A DNA stretch of 10,671 nucleotides from Pseudomonadota bacterium. Lineage in GTDB: Bacteria > Pseudomonadota > Alphaproteobacteria > Rhizobiales > Devosiaceae. The position numbers and the translations under genes were made by a program. Below, one piece after another: positions 1 to 5,289 of the stretch (position 1 is the stretch's first letter; every line of letters starts with the position of its first letter). The stretch is taken from NCBI GenBank assembly GCA_023433985.1, contig JAEYTN010000594.1:1-10671 (forward strand), read 5' to 3'. The notes under the pieces were generated by a model. It saw only the letters and a list, made by a program, of their open reading frames with translations, made no database searches and was not told the DNA's origin.

Positions 1-249
1 GCGCTGGATACGCACTGGATCTGGCAGGACGGGCAACGGCTGACCGTGTCGCCGCCACCGATCCGCAACGGCGAAGTCAGGGTGCCGGAGCGGCCGGGCC
101 TGGGGGTGGAACTCGATGAGGCGGCGCTCGAAGTCGCGCACGTGCTCTATCGCTCGCTGCCGGCCGGATCGCGGAACGACGCGGCGGCGATGCAGTACCT
201 CGTCGACGGCTGGACCTTCGATCCCAAGCGGCCGGCGCTGGTGCGCTAG
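1..249 (+). CDS. gudD: D-glucarate dehydratase, C-terminal end (5' truncated by window)
   Basis: The reading frame is open from base 1 and ends in TAG at 247-249, giving the last 82 residues. The opening [15 protein letters not shown], then PGLGVELDE, and the ending [19 protein letters not shown] match the C-terminal signature of glucarate dehydratases (GudD) of the enolase superfamily. These enzymes dehydrate D-glucarate to 5-keto-4-deoxy-D-glucarate in the cytoplasm, the first step of glucarate catabolism. The barrel with the metal ligands and catalytic residues lies outside the window, so activity cannot be judged; the closely related GudX-type paralogue remains possible. The in-frame GTG at 46 is internal, since homology continues upstream of it. 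A second enolase-superfamily dehydratase at 1132-2289 suggests a sugar-acid catabolic neighbourhood. The gene is convergent with the small gene at 246-404, and the two stops share a CTAG. Confidence 0.85.
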   Translation, partial: ALDTHWIWQDGQRLTVSPPPIRNGEVRVPERPGLGVELDEAALEVAHVLYRSLPAGSRNDAAAMQYLVDGWTFDPKRPALVR

Positions 250-404
250 CTGCCGATGGCGCGGAAGGCGCCGGGGTCGATGCCGAGCGCATCGAGATCC
301 TGCCGGCGCGGCCGGCGGCCCTCCTCGACGGCACTGCCGGCACGGGCGGCCGCCGCGATGGTTCCGGCTACGGACTTGAGGCTACGGACGAAACGACTGG
401 TCAT
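246..404 (-). CDS. Small basic protein, 52 aa, function unknown
   Basis: The ATG at 404-402 is preceded by AGGAG with 7-nt spacing, a much better start than the upstream in-frame Met at 488, so a 52-residue protein is predicted. It begins [10 protein letters not shown], has a weakly hydrophobic Ala-rich stretch (about residues 11-22) and ends with a compact motif [19 protein letters not shown]. The LGID tail vaguely recalls DUF1127-type (YjiS-like) small proteins of rhizobia, but the tryptophan and arginine pattern of that family is missing, so I leave it unclassified. It is basic and lacks a convincing signal peptide. The strong Shine-Dalgarno sequence and clean boundaries argue for a real gene, although its stop overlaps the gudD stop. 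The RBS lies inside an 11-bp hairpin (411-441), suggesting control of translation. No function is assigned. Confidence 0.6.
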   Translation of the reverse strand: MTSRFVRSLKSVAGTIAAAARAGSAVEEGRRPRRQDLDALGIDPGAFRAIGS

Positions 405-410
405 TGGTGA

Positions 411-441
411 TCTCCTGCCCTTCAAATGGTAGGGCAGGAGA
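411..441 (-). promoter_or_regulatory. RBS-sequestering hairpin in the 5' leader of the 52-aa gene
   Basis: Bases 411-421 (TCTCCTGCCCT) are the perfect reverse complement of 431-441 (AGGGCAGGAGA), giving an 11-bp stem around a 9-nt loop (422-430). Read on the - strand, the second arm contains the AGGAGA Shine-Dalgarno sequence of the gene starting at 404, and the first arm is an exact anti-Shine-Dalgarno. No T-tract follows (TCACC then ATG), so it is not a terminator. If the whole hairpin is transcribed it should block ribosome binding unless melted (heat, RNA or protein partner) or opened by upstream transcription or translation. A promoter firing inside the hairpin would abolish this effect. 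Confidence 0.6.
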
Positions 442-503
442 CAGGTTGTCAGGGGCGACTGCGCATACGAGCCGTGCGCTCCGCTCACCGAGGTGGGCCG
501 CCC

Positions 504-974
504 CTAGTTGTCGTCCATCAGGTTGCACTCGCCTTGCCGGGTCAGGCTGTAGGTGTAGGACGGGTCCGTGCCGGTGTCCTTCCACTTGTACATGGCCCAG
601 GCGCCGCCCGCATTCTCGCAACTCGCCTGGCTGGCGTTTTCGGACCGGTAGTTGAAGCCGTCCGACGGGTGCGCGCAGATCGGCGCCCGAGCGTCGGCGA
701 CCACGTTTTCAAGCCCCTCCCGCGTGATGAGGAAGAAGACTTCGGTTGCCCTGAGGTTGGCGTTCAGCACCGTGCGGCAGGTGCACGCAACTGTCTTGAA
801 CCAGCCCTTCGAGGTGATCTCGGAGGTGCCCGACAGGTCGTAGGCGAGCGCGACATACACATCGCGCAGCGTCTTGTTGCAAAAGGTTATCTGCTTGTCG
901 AACGCCGCGGCAGCAGTCGGCGCGAGAGACATGGTTAAAATGGCGGCCGCAATAGTCGTAGGAAAGATGCGCAT
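504..974 (-). CDS. Secreted DUF1036-family protein with six cysteines
   Basis: A 156-residue protein is predicted from the ATG at 974-972, chosen because GGAGG sits 7 nt upstream and the protein then begins with a clean signal peptide: MRIFP, a hydrophobic stretch, and an Ala-rich cleavage region with the likely cut after A24 before FDKQ. The upstream in-frame Met at 1016 has neither feature. The mature part begins with the DUF1036 pattern: FCNKT (31-35), VALAY (41-45), SKGWF (55-59), then CTCRTVL (64-70). The mature chain holds six cysteines (32, 64, 66, 100, 119, 150), compatible with periplasmic disulfides. The C-terminal half is less typical of the family. The function of DUF1036 is unknown; it is a small exported alphaproteobacterial domain. 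It lies alone between two hairpins, and a possible promoter/operator at 1017-1034 suggests its own transcript. Confidence 0.8.
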   Translation of the reverse strand: MRIFPTTIAAAILTMSLAPTAAAAFDKQITFCNKTLRDVYVALAYDLSGTSEITSKGWFKTVACTCRTVLNANLRATEVFFLITREGLENVVADARAPICAHPSDGFNYRSENASQASCENAGGAWAMYKWKDTGTDPSYTYSLTRQGECNLMDDN

Positions 975-1016
975 AACACAACCTCCGTACTCGACTTGGA
1001 CATCGTCGCTGTCCAT

Positions 1017-1034
1017 TTAGCGGTGCTAAGTATA
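1017..1034 (-). promoter_or_regulatory. Possible promoter -10 and overlapping dyad upstream of the DUF1036 gene
   Basis: Read on the - strand, TATACT (1034-1029) is one change from a TATAAT -10 box, about 55 nt before the ATG at 974. It overlaps by one base a perfect 5-bp inverted repeat TTAGC-ACC-GCTAA (1029-1017), placed where a repressor at the transcription start would bind. No good -35 box is visible at 16-18 nt spacing, so this is tentative. Confidence 0.25.
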
Positions 1035-1095
1035 GACCCTATGAAGTTCCTCGCATAGCCGGATCAGAGGCGATACGATTGGGGCGAAGCGGCAA

Positions 1096-1119
1096 GGCGG
1101 CGTCCCTCGAGACGCCGCC
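1096..1119 (-). terminator. Terminator-like hairpin downstream of the enolase-superfamily gene
   Basis: A perfect 9-bp GC-rich inverted repeat (GGCGGCGTC at 1096-1104, GACGCCGCC at 1111-1119) with a 6-nt loop starts 12 nt after the TAA of the gene at 1132-2289. Read on the - strand it is followed by TTGCCGCTTCG, only a weak U-tract. It is placed correctly to end that transcript before the DUF1036 gene. Confidence 0.5.
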
Positions 1120-1131
1120 GCGAGCTTTCGC

Positions 1132-2289
1132 TTACTCGAACCAGGTCGTGCCCGGATACTGGTACTGCCGGGCCACGTCGTCGTTCAGCTCGAGCCCGAT
1201 GCCGGGGCGATCCGAGATCTTGATGCGGCCGTTCTCGATGATGTTGCCGCCATCGGTGACGCTGCTCCAGTACTCCATCCGGTTGAACCAGTGGAACTCG
1301 AGCACCAGGAAGTTCGGCACCGTGGCGCAGACCTGGGCCGAGGCCATGGTGCCGATGGGCGAGGACACATTGTGCGGCGCGAAGGGGATCGAGTAGAGGT
1401 CGGCCATCTCGGCGATCTTGCGGCACTCCGAGAGCCCGCCGCACTTGGGGATATCCGGCATGATAATGTCGAGCGCCTGCTGCTCGAACACCTTGCGGAA
1501 ACCGTGGCGCAGATAGAGGTTCTCGCCGCCGCAGATCGGCACGGTGGTCGAGCGGGTGATCTCGGCCATCACGTCGATGTTCTCGGGCGGGATCGGCTCT
1601 TCGAGCCACATCAGCTGCAGGTGCTCGAGGTCCTTGGCGAGCCGGATGGCCGAGTGCTTGTCGAGCCTGGTGTGGAGGTCGGCGGCGACTTCGACATCCT
1701 TGCCGGCGGCCTTCACCACCATTTCGGCCAATTGCACCATGCGGTCATGCTCCCACTTGTTGGGAGTCATGTTGAAGCCGTCCTTCTTGTACCAGCCGGT
1801 CTCCTCGCCGGTGTGGCCGTAGGCACGGATGTCGAGATCGACCTTGAGCGCGGTGAAGCCGGCCTCCAGCACCTCGTCGACCACGGCCTGCACTTCGGCC
1901 ATGTTCATGCCGGGCGAGACTTCGCAGTCGCAGTAGACGCGAATCTCATCGCGGAACTTGCCGCCCATCAGCTCGTAGATGGGCACGTTCAGCGCCTTGC
2001 CCTTGAGGTCCCACAGCGCGATTTCGATGCCCGTCAGCGCGGTGATCAGCGCTCCCGCGAAGCCGCCCTCGAACACCAGCGAGCGCCGGGTCTCCTCGAA
2101 GATCGCGTCGATGGCGAAGGGGTCGCGGCCGACCAGGCGCTCCTCCAGCTCCTTGATGATGGCGATCGACTGGTGCCCGCCATGCACGCACTCGCCGATG
2201 CCGGTAATGCCGGCGTCTGTGGTGATCTTCACCCACAGGTGCATGCAGTGGCCGGTGCTGGCCGCCGTCTTGATCGACGTAATCTTCAT
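1132..2289 (-). CDS. Enolase-superfamily (mandelate racemase/muconate lactonizing-type) sugar-acid dehydratase
   Basis: This complete protein has 385 residues, a normal family length, and AGGAGGA lies 11 nt before its ATG. Residues 1-115 or so form the N-terminal capping domain (IGECVHGG, then ALWDLKGKALNVPIYELMGG). The barrel carries the three Mg2+ ligands at D204 (AADLHTR), E230/E231 (LEEP) and E256 (GGEN). Acid-base candidates are H206 next to the first ligand and the D279-H306 dyad (MPDIPKCGG, FAPHN). This two-histidine layout is that of galactonate-dehydratase-like members, which dehydrate aldonic or uronic acids to 2-keto-3-deoxy acids. The loop 155-180 before the third strand is unlike DgoD, so the exact substrate is not assignable. 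The fragment of a glucarate dehydratase nearby supports a sugar-acid role. The gene is divergent from nasT and ends at a terminator-like hairpin. Class confidence is high, substrate confidence low. Confidence 0.85.
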   Translation of the reverse strand: MKITSIKTAASTGHCMHLWVKITTDAGITGIGECVHGGHQSIAIIKELEERLVGRDPFAIDAIFEETRRSLVFEGGFAGALITALTGIEIALWDLKGKALNVPIYELMGGKFRDEIRVYCDCEVSPGMNMAEVQAVVDEVLEAGFTALKVDLDIRAYGHTGEETGWYKKDGFNMTPNKWEHDRMVQLAEMVVKAAGKDVEVAADLHTRLDKHSAIRLAKDLEHLQLMWLEEPIPPENIDVMAEITRSTTVPICGGENLYLRHGFRKVFEQQALDIIMPDIPKCGGLSECRKIAEMADLYSIPFAPHNVSSPIGTMASAQVCATVPNFLVLEFHWFNRMEYWSSVTDGGNIIENGRIKISDRPGIGLELNDDVARQYQYPGTTWFE

Positions 2290-2371
2290 TTGCCGAAATT
2301 TCCTCCTCGTGGCGCGTCTCCGGCGCGCGGATTAACGTTGTAACGGCAGCTTTGAGGTACGTCGAGCATCA

Positions 2372-2389
2372 GGGTTGCGCGGGTTGCGC
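2372..2389. repeat. Tandem 9-bp direct repeat in the divergent intergenic region
   Basis: GGGTTGCGC occurs twice head to tail (2372-2380 and 2381-2389), 36 bp before nasT, in the 135-bp gap between the divergent dehydratase and nasT genes. The same gap has TAACG-ttg-TAACG at 2333-2345. Either could be a regulator site for one of the two genes; no clear sigma-70 promoter is visible for either direction. Confidence 0.4.
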
Positions 2390-2424
2390 TTGTCCATCGC
2401 GAAAAGCCGTGCCCAGATCGGATC

Positions 2425-3021
2425 ATGTCGGTGCCCGAACTCAGCATTCTCATCGTCGATGAGAACCGCATCCGCGCGTCCATCATCGAGGATGGGCTGC
2501 GCGAGGCCGGGCATTCGCGCGTCACCCTGGTGCATTCGGTCAACGAGGTGGCGCGGCGGATCGTCGAGATTGCGCCGGACGTGGTGGTGATCGACCTCGA
2601 AAATCCCGACCGCGACCGGCTCGAGCATTTCTTCACGCTCTCCAAGGCGCTGCAGAAGCCGGTGGCGATGTTCGTCGATCGCTCGGATACGGCAGAGATC
2701 CAGGCGGCGGTGGAGGCGGGCGTGTCGGCCTATGTGGTCGACGGCCTGAAGAAGGAGCGCGTCAAGGCCATCCTCGACATGGCGATCCACCGCTTCAACG
2801 CCTTCGCCCGGCTCAGCCGCGAACTCGAGGAGGCGCGCACCGCGCTCGAGGACCGCAAGATCATCGAGCGGGCCAAGGCCATCCTGATGAAGAGCCGGGG
2901 GCTCGACGAGGCCGCCGCTTATGCGCTGCTCCGCTCCACCGCCATGAACCAGAACCGCAAGATCGTCGATATCGCGCAGAGCCTCGTCACCACGGCGGGG
3001 CTGCTGGGACCAGACACATGA
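2425..3021 (+). CDS. nasT: NasT, ANTAR-domain transcription antiterminator
   Basis: This 198-residue protein has a receiver-like N-domain (ILIVDENRIRASIIEDGLREAG; acidic pocket D12/E13, phospho-acceptor-position D57 in VVVIDLEN), a helical linker (about 120-140) and a C-terminal ANTAR RNA-binding domain. The ANTAR domain spans about 136-190 and shows LEDRKIIERAKAILMKSRGL, EAAAYALLR, AMNQNRKIVDIA. The combination and length are those of NasT/AmiR proteins. NasT binds tandem hexaloop hairpins in nas leaders and prevents termination when NasS releases it on nitrate or nitrite binding. Just such hairpins are visible at 4344-4388. No strong Shine-Dalgarno precedes the ATG, so translation may be weak; the start is fixed by family alignment. 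It overlaps nasS by 4 nt (ATGA), implying coupled synthesis of the pair. Confidence 0.92.
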   Translation: MSVPELSILIVDENRIRASIIEDGLREAGHSRVTLVHSVNEVARRIVEIAPDVVVIDLENPDRDRLEHFFTLSKALQKPVAMFVDRSDTAEIQAAVEAGVSAYVVDGLKKERVKAILDMAIHRFNAFARLSRELEEARTALEDRKIIERAKAILMKSRGLDEAAAYALLRSTAMNQNRKIVDIAQSLVTTAGLLGPDT

Positions 3022-4175
3022 AAGAACACCGCATTACCGCCGGCTTCATCCCGCTCACCGACAGCCTGGTGCTGGTCGCGGCGCGCGAGAAGGGGTTCGC
3101 TGCCGCCGAGGGCGTCGACCTGACGCTGGTGCGCGAGATCTCCTGGGCCAATATCCGCGATCGCGTGGCGGTGGGCCAGTTCGACGTAGCGCACATGCTC
3201 GCGCCAATGCCGATCGCGGCGAGCCTCGGGCTTTCGCCCATCGACGTGCCGGTGATCGCGGCGATGGGGCTCAACCTCGGCGGCAATGCCATCACGGTTA
3301 GTGCGGAGCTGTGGGACGCGATGCGGGCAGCCGGCGCTCCGGCTGATTTCTCGCCGGTGGAAGTAGGCGCGGCGCTGCGGCAGGTGGTGAAGCAGCAGGT
3401 CAAGAAGCTGAAGCTCGGCGTGGTGCACCCCTATTCGAGCCACAACTACGAGCTGCGCTACTGGCTCGCGGCCTCCGGCATCCACCCGGACCGCGATGTC
3501 GAACTCGTCATCGTGCCACCGCCGCTGATGGCGGATGCGCTGCTGGCGGGGCGGATCGACGGGTTCTGCGTCGGCGAGCCGTGGGGCAGCGTCGCCGTGG
3601 CCTCGGGGGCAGGGCGGGTCGCAACGGTGAAGGCGCTCTACTGGCCGAGAAGTCCCGAGAAGGTGCTGGGCGTGACCGAGGCCTGGGCGGCAGCGCACCC
3701 CGAGGCGCTTGCGGCGCTGCTCCGCGCCCTACATCGCGCGGCGCTCTGGTGCAGCGATGCGGCCAACCACGCCGAGGCGGCGATGCTGCTGTCGCAGCCG
3801 CAATATCTCGGCCAGCCGGTCGAGGTGCTGGCCCGCGCACTGTCTGGCTGGATCGCTCAGGCGCCCGGGCAGGTCGTGCCGGTGGACGAGTTCTTCACCC
3901 CGCATGCCCATGCCGCCAACCTGACCTATCCCCGCGATGCGCTCTGGTATTACAGCCAGATGGTGCGGTGGGGCGACCTGCAGCACAGCCCCGAACGGGC
4001 AAGAATCGCGGCTGGAAGCTACCGGCCCGAACCCTACCGCGCCGCAGTCGCCGCTGCCGGGGATACGGTGGCCGCGCTGTCGCGAGGCGGCTGGTTCGAT
4101 GGCGTCGATTTCGATCCGGAGGACCTCGAAACCTACATCGAAAAGCTTCGGCAGAACGATCTGCTTGTTTATTAA
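3018..4175 (+). CDS. nasS: NasS, cytoplasmic nitrate/nitrite sensor (NrtA/CmpA-like, no signal peptide)
   Basis: The 385 residues match the NrtA/CmpA family of nitrate-binding ABC proteins: GFIPLTDSLVLVAAREKGF (9-27), ISWANIRDR (41-49), AHMLAPMPIAASLG (58-71), GEPWG (186-190) and YYSQMVRWG (311-319). It begins MKEHRITAGF directly on the fold, with no signal or lipoprotein peptide. The preceding gene is nasT, and no ABC permease or ATPase follows. These points identify NasS, the soluble sensor that sequesters NasT without ligand and releases it when nitrate or nitrite binds. The nasT-nasS order with ATGA overlap is like the nasTS pair of Paracoccus denitrificans. The start depends on translational coupling, since only a poor Shine-Dalgarno is seen inside nasT. 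The last codons form a terminator-like hairpin (4151-4175). Confidence 0.92.
   Translation: MKEHRITAGFIPLTDSLVLVAAREKGFAAAEGVDLTLVREISWANIRDRVAVGQFDVAHMLAPMPIAASLGLSPIDVPVIAAMGLNLGGNAITVSAELWDAMRAAGAPADFSPVEVGAALRQVVKQQVKKLKLGVVHPYSSHNYELRYWLAASGIHPDRDVELVIVPPPLMADALLAGRIDGFCVGEPWGSVAVASGAGRVATVKALYWPRSPEKVLGVTEAWAAAHPEALAALLRALHRAALWCSDAANHAEAAMLLSQPQYLGQPVEVLARALSGWIAQAPGQVVPVDEFFTPHAHAANLTYPRDALWYYSQMVRWGDLQHSPERARIAAGSYRPEPYRAAVAAAGDTVAALSRGGWFDGVDFDPEDLETYIEKLRQNDLLVY
4151..4175 (+). terminator. Possible intrinsic terminator overlapping the 3' end of nasS
   Basis: GCAGA (4151-4155) and TCTGC (4160-4164) form a 5-bp stem around ACGA, followed by TTGTTTATTAA, an unusually T-rich run for this GC-rich sequence. 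It includes the nasS stop codon. The stem is short, so efficiency may be partial; it would separate nasTS from the nitrite operon, which has its own promoter. Confidence 0.4.
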
Positions 4176-4290
4176 TCACCTGTACGGATTGCCTTCTGCG
4201 TAGGCATTGTGGTGCCGCTTTGTGCGAGTCACCAAGCGATCGCTAATGGTCGCGTTTTCGTAACCGATTGAAATTCCTAACCTGCTCGAC

Positions 4291-4308
4291 TTGGCACGGC
4301 GTATGCAT
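4291..4308 (+). promoter_or_regulatory. Sigma-54 (RpoN) promoter of the nitrite assimilation operon
   Basis: TTGGCACGGCGTATGCAT matches the -24/-12 consensus YTGGCACG-N4-TTGCW at all invariant bases: GG at 4293-4294 and GC at 4305-4306, separated by exactly 10 bp. The only change in the core is A for T at the first base of TTGCW. The implied start is near 4318, just upstream of the leader hairpins. Sigma-54 requires an activator, presumably NtrC under nitrogen limitation, but I do not see a clear GCACC-N5-GGTGC site in 4176-4290. A 10-bp palindrome AGCGATCGCT (4235-4244) and GGCA-N6-TGCC (4203-4216) are the only upstream dyads. Confidence 0.75.
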
Positions 4309-4343
4309 CGTGTTCGGCGAGCGGGTTGATCCCGCGGTCTACT

Positions 4344-4388
4344 GCGTCCAATGAGGGGCGCTCCCCATCAGGCAAGGTCGCCAACTGG
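4344..4388 (+). promoter_or_regulatory. Tandem ANTAR-target hairpins (NasT binding RNA)
   Basis: Hairpin P1: 4344-4349 (GCGUCC) pairs with 4356-4361 (GGGCGC), six pairs with one G-U, enclosing the hexaloop AAUGAG. Hairpin P2: 4371-4373 (GGC) pairs with 4380-4382 (GCC) enclosing AAGGUC. Its stem continues through a symmetric 3x3 internal loop into CCA (4365-4367) with UGG (4386-4388). Both hexaloops have A at position 1 and G at position 4, the recognition signature of ANTAR proteins. P2 shares bases 4374-4384 with the 5' arm of the terminator, so P2 and terminator are mutually exclusive. A further 5-bp hairpin (4321-4335) sits at the expected 5' end of the transcript. Confidence 0.75.
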
Positions 4389-4440
4389 CAGGCCACCGGA
4401 TTTCCCGGTGTGTCCGGCCATTTGGCGACCTTTTCGTTTT
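4374..4440 (+). terminator. Intrinsic terminator in the nirC leader, target of antitermination
   Basis: AAGGTCGCCAA (4374-4384) pairs perfectly over 11 bp with TTGGCGACCTT (4422-4432). The inner part folds further: TGGC 4386-4389 with GCCA 4417-4420, and CACCGG 4394-4399 with CCGGTG 4405-4410. It is followed by TTTTCGTTTT (4431-4440). It lies between the sigma-54 promoter and the operon's first start codon, so it must be bypassed for expression, as in nas attenuation controlled by NasT. Confidence 0.85.
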
Positions 4441-4474
4441 CGCCCGGGTGCACGGGCAGGAAAGGGACTTTTCG

Positions 4475-5284
4475 ATGTATCAGGATACCCTCGACCAGTT
4501 CGCCGAAACCGCCGCCAAAAAGGTGAAGGCGATCTCCGCCAACCCGCTCGGTTTCTTCATCGCCTGCCTGATGGCCGGCGCCTATGTCGGGCTCGGCATC
4601 ATCGCCATCTTCTCGATCGGCCAGGTGATCGACCCCTCCCTGCGGCCGCTCTCCATGGGTCTCACCTTCGCCATCGCGCTGACGCTGGTGGTTTTCGCCG
4701 GCGCCGAGCTCTTCACCGGCCACACCATGATGATGACCATGGGCGTGCTGCGCGGCAAAGTATCGCTCGGCGGGCTCGCCAGCTCCTGGGGCATGACCTG
4801 GCTCGGCAACCTCGCCGGCGCGGTGATGCTGGGCGCCATCTTCTACCTCGGTGGTGGCGGGCAAATCCTGAAGGAGGGCGCCGACCTGATCTTCACCACC
4901 GCGGCAGCCAAGATGAACGCCGCGCCGCTGGCGCTGGTCGCCAAGGGCATCCTCTGCAACTGGCTGGTGTGCCTGGCGCTGTGGATGAGTGCGCGCACCA
5001 AGTCCGATGCGGCCAAGTGCATCCTGATCTTCTGGTGCCTGTTCGCCTTCATCGCCTCGGGCTTCGAGCATTCGGTCGCCAACATGACGCTGTTCGCCAT
5101 CGCGCTGTTCGGCCAGCACCCCGAGACCGTGAGCATCGGCGGCATGTTCCACAACCTGCTCTGGGTCTCGATCGGCAACATCATCGCGGGCGTGGTGTTC
5201 ATGGGCTTCGCCTACTCGATGGCCAATGGCCGCAGCCCGGCTCCGGCGCCCGTCGCGACGCCGGCAGCCGTTCCGGCGGAGTAA
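4475..5284 (+). CDS. nirC: Formate/nitrite transporter family channel (NirC-like)
   Basis: This 269-residue inner-membrane protein belongs to the FNT family of pentameric channels; in this setting it imports nitrite. Six hydrophobic segments are visible. The signatures are AELFTGHTM (77-85), NWLVCLALW (162-170), GFEHSVANM (196-204) with the central pore histidine H199, and GNIIAGVVF (234-242). The EHSVANM motif is typical of nitrite-type members. The C-terminus ends in a Pro/Ala-rich tail (about 253-269). The ATG at 4475 is chosen because AGGAAAGGGA lies just upstream, whereas the in-frame GTG at 4448 lacks an RBS. It is the first gene of the operon, behind the attenuated sigma-54 leader, and 5 nt separate it from nirA. 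Formate transport (FocA) is the alternative, unlikely beside nitrite reductase. Confidence 0.9.
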   Translation: MYQDTLDQFAETAAKKVKAISANPLGFFIACLMAGAYVGLGIIAIFSIGQVIDPSLRPLSMGLTFAIALTLVVFAGAELFTGHTMMMTMGVLRGKVSLGGLASSWGMTWLGNLAGAVMLGAIFYLGGGGQILKEGADLIFTTAAAKMNAAPLALVAKGILCNWLVCLALWMSARTKSDAAKCILIFWCLFAFIASGFEHSVANMTLFAIALFGQHPETVSIGGMFHNLLWVSIGNIIAGVVFMGFAYSMANGRSPAPAPVATPAAVPAE

Positions 5285-5289
5285 GGCCG

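Noticed and set aside
1028..1050. GGAAC on the - strand upstream of the DUF1036 gene as an EcfG promoter
   Set aside because: No CGTT or TT at the required 16-17 or 18-19 nt spacing.
2311..2324. GG-N10-GC spacing upstream of nasT resembling a sigma-54 promoter
   Set aside because: Only the invariant dinucleotides match; flanks (TGGCGC, CCGGCG) are far from TGGCAC/TTGCA and expected by chance in GC-rich DNA.
1291..2343. Long open frame of 350 codons on the + strand, opposite the enolase-superfamily gene
   Set aside because: Antisense shadow caused by high GC in codon position 3; rich in low-complexity His/Asp/Val/Leu/Arg strings, with no domain, while the opposite strand encodes a fully motif-supported enzyme.
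4191..4205. GCCT-N7-AGGC hairpin after nasS
   Set aside because: Four base pairs with no T-tract; chance level.
4352..4370. Alternative hairpin GGGG-CGCT-CCCC in the nir leader
   Set aside because: A strong 4-bp GC stem is possible and could compete with P1, but it lacks the A1/G4 hexaloop. P1 has six pairs and the ANTAR loop, so I annotate P1; the alternative may be the unbound state.
4448..4474. Alternative GTG start of nirC adding 9 residues
   Set aside because: No Shine-Dalgarno before it, and it would cover the good RBS for the ATG at 4475; FNT proteins do not need this extension.
4351..5289. In-frame upstream extension of nirA through the leader and nirC (898 codons in total)
   Set aside because: The extension overlaps nirC in another frame, yields Arg/Pro-rich nonsense, and the true nirA start at 5290 has an RBS and family alignment.
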